From positions 705,958 to 769,957 of the forward strand of contig NZ_KQ033919.1 in assembly GCF_000969825.1 (NCBI RefSeq): DNA of 64,000 nucleotides, written 5' to 3'. The stretch comes from Parabacteroides gordonii MS-1 = DSM 23371 (GTDB lineage: Bacteria; Bacteroidota; Bacteroidia; Bacteroidales; Tannerellaceae). The translations under genes were made by a program, and so were the position numbers. Below, in pieces: positions 61,930-64,000 of this stretch (positions are counted from its first letter, which is position 1; every line of letters starts with the position of its first letter). The notes under the pieces are model-generated. The model was not told where the DNA came from. It saw only the letters and a program-made list of their open reading frames with translations, and did no database searches.

Positions 61930-62826
61930 TTATATCCCGGGACGAGGCGAATCTTTACTTGCGTGCATCGTAGAAATAAAGGCATTCGGATCGATCTCTT
62001 TGATCTCGTCTTTCAAGCGCGGCATGTCTTTACGTTCGGCAATCGTAAAGATAATCTCTTTCTCTTTTCCTTCATACATACCCCGTCCATGCAGGAAAGT
62101 ACCACGCATACCCATCTTACCGACAATAAGATCCTTGATTTCTTGCGTCTTTTTCGACACGATAAATACGGCACGGTTCGGGTTCTCCGTCTGGAACATT
62201 TCAACCACCTTTCCATACACAAAAATGGTGAACCAAGAATACAAAGGAACAGCCCAATCCTTGAAAACGATCAACCCCAGCAGAACGACAGCCGAGTCCA
62301 GCAGAATGATCATATTACTTACTTTCAGATTGGAGTTATTAGCAATTACACGAGCCAGCACATCCGTTCCGGCACTTGTACTCTGCGCTTTAAAAATACA
62401 CGCTACACCAATACCTAAGATAGCACCTCCGTAAAAACAGGCGATGAAAGTATCATTCTCCACCAACGGTTCATTTCCACAGAAATACGACAGGGTATCC
62501 GTAAAGATGGAGATCAGAAGGAATGTCACAATCGTTTTAGGCCCGGACGACAGACCGATCTTTTTCATTGCCAGGATCATCAACGGGATATTAAAGCACA
62601 AGGCGGTAGCACCCATCGGCAAACCATCCGGGAAAATAGAGAAAACCCCTTTCGTTACATAATGTATCACAATGGAAATACCATAACACCCTCCCGGAAC
62701 AATCTTAAAGGGAGCAAGGAACAGCATATAACTCAGTGCCTGAAGAAAAGCCCCGACCACAATAAAAGAGTAGTCGACAACAGCACTTTTCAAAGTAGCA
62801 TTAGAAGGAAGACTTAGTTGTTTCAT
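61930..62826 (-). CDS. YitT family membrane protein (DUF161/DUF2179)
   Basis: A 298-residue protein from the ATG at 62826 (MKQLSLPSNATLKSAVVDYS); the open frame up to 62931 covers the promoter and is not used. About five to six helices (AFLQALSYMLFLAPFKIVPG, GVACIFKAQSTSAGTDVLAR) are followed by a cytoplasmic DUF2179 domain (about 220-290, KMGMRGTFLHGRGMYEGKEK). The family is widespread and of unknown function, probably transport or osmotic or metal homeostasis. Confidence 0.9.
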   Translation of the reverse strand: MKQLSLPSNATLKSAVVDYSFIVVGAFLQALSYMLFLAPFKIVPGGCYGISIVIHYVTKGVFSIFPDGLPMGATALCFNIPLMILAMKKIGLSSGPKTIVTFLLISIFTDTLSYFCGNEPLVENDTFIACFYGGAILGIGVACIFKAQSTSAGTDVLARVIANNSNLKVSNMIILLDSAVVLLGLIVFKDWAVPLYSWFTIFVYGKVVEMFQTENPNRAVFIVSKKTQEIKDLIVGKMGMRGTFLHGRGMYEGKEKEIIFTIAERKDMPRLKDEIKEIDPNAFISTMHASKDSPRPGI

Positions 62827-62870
62827 AACAAAGATAAACGTTATTTCATTATTTGTTTTTTTAAGTGTCG

Positions 62871-62878
62871 CAAAGATA
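62871..62878 (-). promoter_or_regulatory. -7 box of the YitT-like gene
   Basis: Minus-strand TATCTTTG (62878-62871), 45 bp before the ATG at 62826, supports that start. The -33 element is unclear. Confidence 0.5.
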
Positions 62879-62951
62879 TATAAAAAAAGAAGAGACTGCA
62901 CCAACAAATGGCGCAATCTCTTCAAATTCATTTTCTACTAAAACTCACTTT

Positions 62952-63404
62952 CTACTCGATAACCGGACGGTCATCTTCCGAACCAGAGCCGGAACCAGAG
63001 CCGGGAACTGTCACTACCGGCCATTTTTCTACGCTGACTTTTGATATTTCCCTCTTCATTCGTAAGCTCGGACGGAACACTATATGCGGACTCTTAAACA
63101 TCGATGCATCATAATCCTTCACATCCTGCACCCCTCCACTTCCGATTTTCAACTGGAAATTACCCAACTCACCAAACTGAACAACTTCCCCACGCAGCAA
63201 GGCTTCGGAAGCCACAAACACCAATCCGTCTAACACCAGCTTCACATCCCCGGGAGAAGCCGTACTATAAGCTGAAATGCTTGAACAAATCTGATCAAAT
63301 TCCAGCGTACCAGTCGCTGATACACTGCCATAATACTTCTTGCTACCCTCTGCCGCATCTTTTCCCATGTCCCTCCGTTGGACTAACCTATACTTTAATG
63401 CCAT
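62952..63404 (-). CDS. HU-family DNA-binding protein (HU-HIG type), second copy
   Basis: A 150-residue HU-HIG protein: MALKYRLVQRRDMGKDAAEG, then GDVKLVLDGLVFVASEALLR, VQFGELGNFQLKIGSGGV and HIVFRPSLRMKREI. It is related to, but distinct from, the copy at 17782. The C-terminal tail carries a low-complexity GSGSGSGS stretch before EDDRPVIE. It lies divergent from a DUF4248 gene, the usual start of an HU / DUF4248 / VapE-type cluster in Bacteroidota. Confidence 0.88.
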   Translation of the reverse strand: MALKYRLVQRRDMGKDAAEGSKKYYGSVSATGTLEFDQICSSISAYSTASPGDVKLVLDGLVFVASEALLRGEVVQFGELGNFQLKIGSGGVQDVKDYDASMFKSPHIVFRPSLRMKREISKVSVEKWPVVTVPGSGSGSGSEDDRPVIE

Positions 63405-63723
63405 AACCTAACAAAACTTTTAATTAACACTGCATAACCAGAACAGGGCCCTTTCTCTTTCTGATTACACTATAAAGGTACGGAATAGGTATAACATGGG
63501 ATGGAACTACGTGGATGTTCTCAATCAAACAGGCTGATTTTATTGTTAAAAAAATAAAAGGCGCTAAAGTTACGAAAATATTGAATAAGTCCCAAAAACA
63601 CACAAAGAATTAAGAAAAGTTGAAAAGAGATGACTTGATCTCTGAGTAGTTTTACCATGAAGTTTAATAACAAAGCCACTCTATAAAATTATCACTAACA
63701 TTGCAGTATTAATTAATTTTTTT
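63405..63723. other. Divergent intergenic region, HU-HIG / DUF4248
   Basis: About 320 bp of AT-rich DNA with no gene. TAACATTG (around 63698) is one mismatch from a plus-strand -7 box for the DUF4248 gene. A palindromic GGGCCC lies at about 63446. No tandem repeat like those near the other HU genes is visible. Confidence 0.4.
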
Positions 63724-63984
63724 ATGAAAAAAAACAATTTAAGGGAACTGGCATTAGCCTACTTCCCCGGCGATAAGCCAAAGACAGCACAGCAAAAGCT
63801 GGCTAAGTGGATGAAAGTGGAAACTCTCCGGCGCAAGTTGGAGCTTCTGGGGTGGAAACCTTATCAAAAGGTACTTACACCCAAACAGTTCGACTGCATT
63901 ATTAATCATGTAGGAGAACCGGATGGATGGGATATTTATAACAGTAATAATGATTATGATTATGAAACGTATTATGAACGATAA
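63724..63984 (+). CDS. DUF4248 domain protein
   Basis: An 86-residue protein, MKKNNLRELALAYFPGDKPK followed by TAQQKLAKWMKVE and LTPKQFDCIINHVGEPD, fitting DUF4248 (PF14053). These small basic proteins are found next to HU-HIG and VirE/VapE-like genes in Bacteroidota; the predicted fold is helical, like a small DNA-binding protein, but the function is unknown. The tail is rich in Asn, Asp and Tyr. The next gene of the cluster would lie beyond the right edge. Confidence 0.85.
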   Translation: MKKNNLRELALAYFPGDKPKTAQQKLAKWMKVETLRRKLELLGWKPYQKVLTPKQFDCIINHVGEPDGWDIYNSNNDYDYETYYER

Positions 63985-64000
63985 ACAAGACCTATTAAAG

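Noticed and set aside
1-64000. tRNA, rRNA, insertion sequences, transposase or integrase genes
   Set aside because: I looked for them and saw none; the only signs of mobility are repeats, the VapE-like gene and AT-rich accessory DNA.

Overview
The window looks like chromosomal DNA of a gut Bacteroidota, most likely Parabacteroides or a close relative. This rests on a SusC/SusD pair, promoters of the Bacteroidota type (TTTG about 18-21 nt before TAnnTTTG), HU-HIG and HU/DUF4469 nucleoid proteins, paired FtsX-type permeases, a VirE/VapE-like gene, DUF4248 and DUF4250 proteins, and a strictly anaerobic style of metabolism (DcuA/B, menaquinone synthesis, ETF with acyl-CoA dehydrogenase). The species call is an inference. 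I see no rRNA, tRNA, CRISPR array or insertion sequence.

Layout. 0-12 kb: the end of a GHL10-type glycosidase, a POT-type transporter, then a SusC/SusD uptake pair whose upstream region is bounded by a 19-bp inverted repeat (candidate phase-variable promoter), then an etfB-etfA-acyl-CoA dehydrogenase operon. 12-18 kb is accessory: a MATE pump, a wrecked FtsX permease, an AT-rich orphan vWA/DUF3883 protein, and a VapE-like helicase gene enclosed by two mirror-image ~102-bp flanks, followed upstream by an HU-HIG gene with a 4 x 22-bp repeat. 18-23 kb: a histidine kinase and Fis-type response regulator divergent from an ABC permease/ATPase pair, with tandem palindromic operators between them. 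23-30 kb: SDR, MFS pump, Tpx, RmuC, YfcC-type carrier, a small diacylglycerol/undecaprenol kinase, DUF4250 and a PAP2 phosphatase.

30-43.6 kb: a large export region read leftwards. MacA-like adaptor, permeases B3 and A3 and an ATPase form one operon; permeases B2-A2-B1-A1 form a second. Each operon starts with a textbook sigma-54 (-24/-12) promoter, and each has the same upstream motif (AGTGTTC-N6-G[A/G]ACAG) starting exactly 45 bp from the -24 GG, so one enhancer-binding protein, not encoded in this window, probably drives both. An AAA-ATPase/PD-(D/E)XK protein and an HU/DUF4469 gene with a 5 x 23-bp repeat sit between the operons.

43.6-64 kb: PepSY-like lipoprotein, GH2 beta-galactosidase, DcuA/B carrier, a truncated AraC-like gene, thioredoxin, DUF5715 lipoprotein, the phoH-purC-menG-aroE cluster, a 7 x 40-bp hairpin array, the TIGR03915/TIGR03916 DNA-repair-associated pair, an AraC regulator, a broken Bcr/CflA pump, a glycosyltransferase, a LolC/E-like permease with an aminotransferase, a YitT-like membrane protein, and a second HU-HIG gene divergent from a DUF4248 gene at the right edge.
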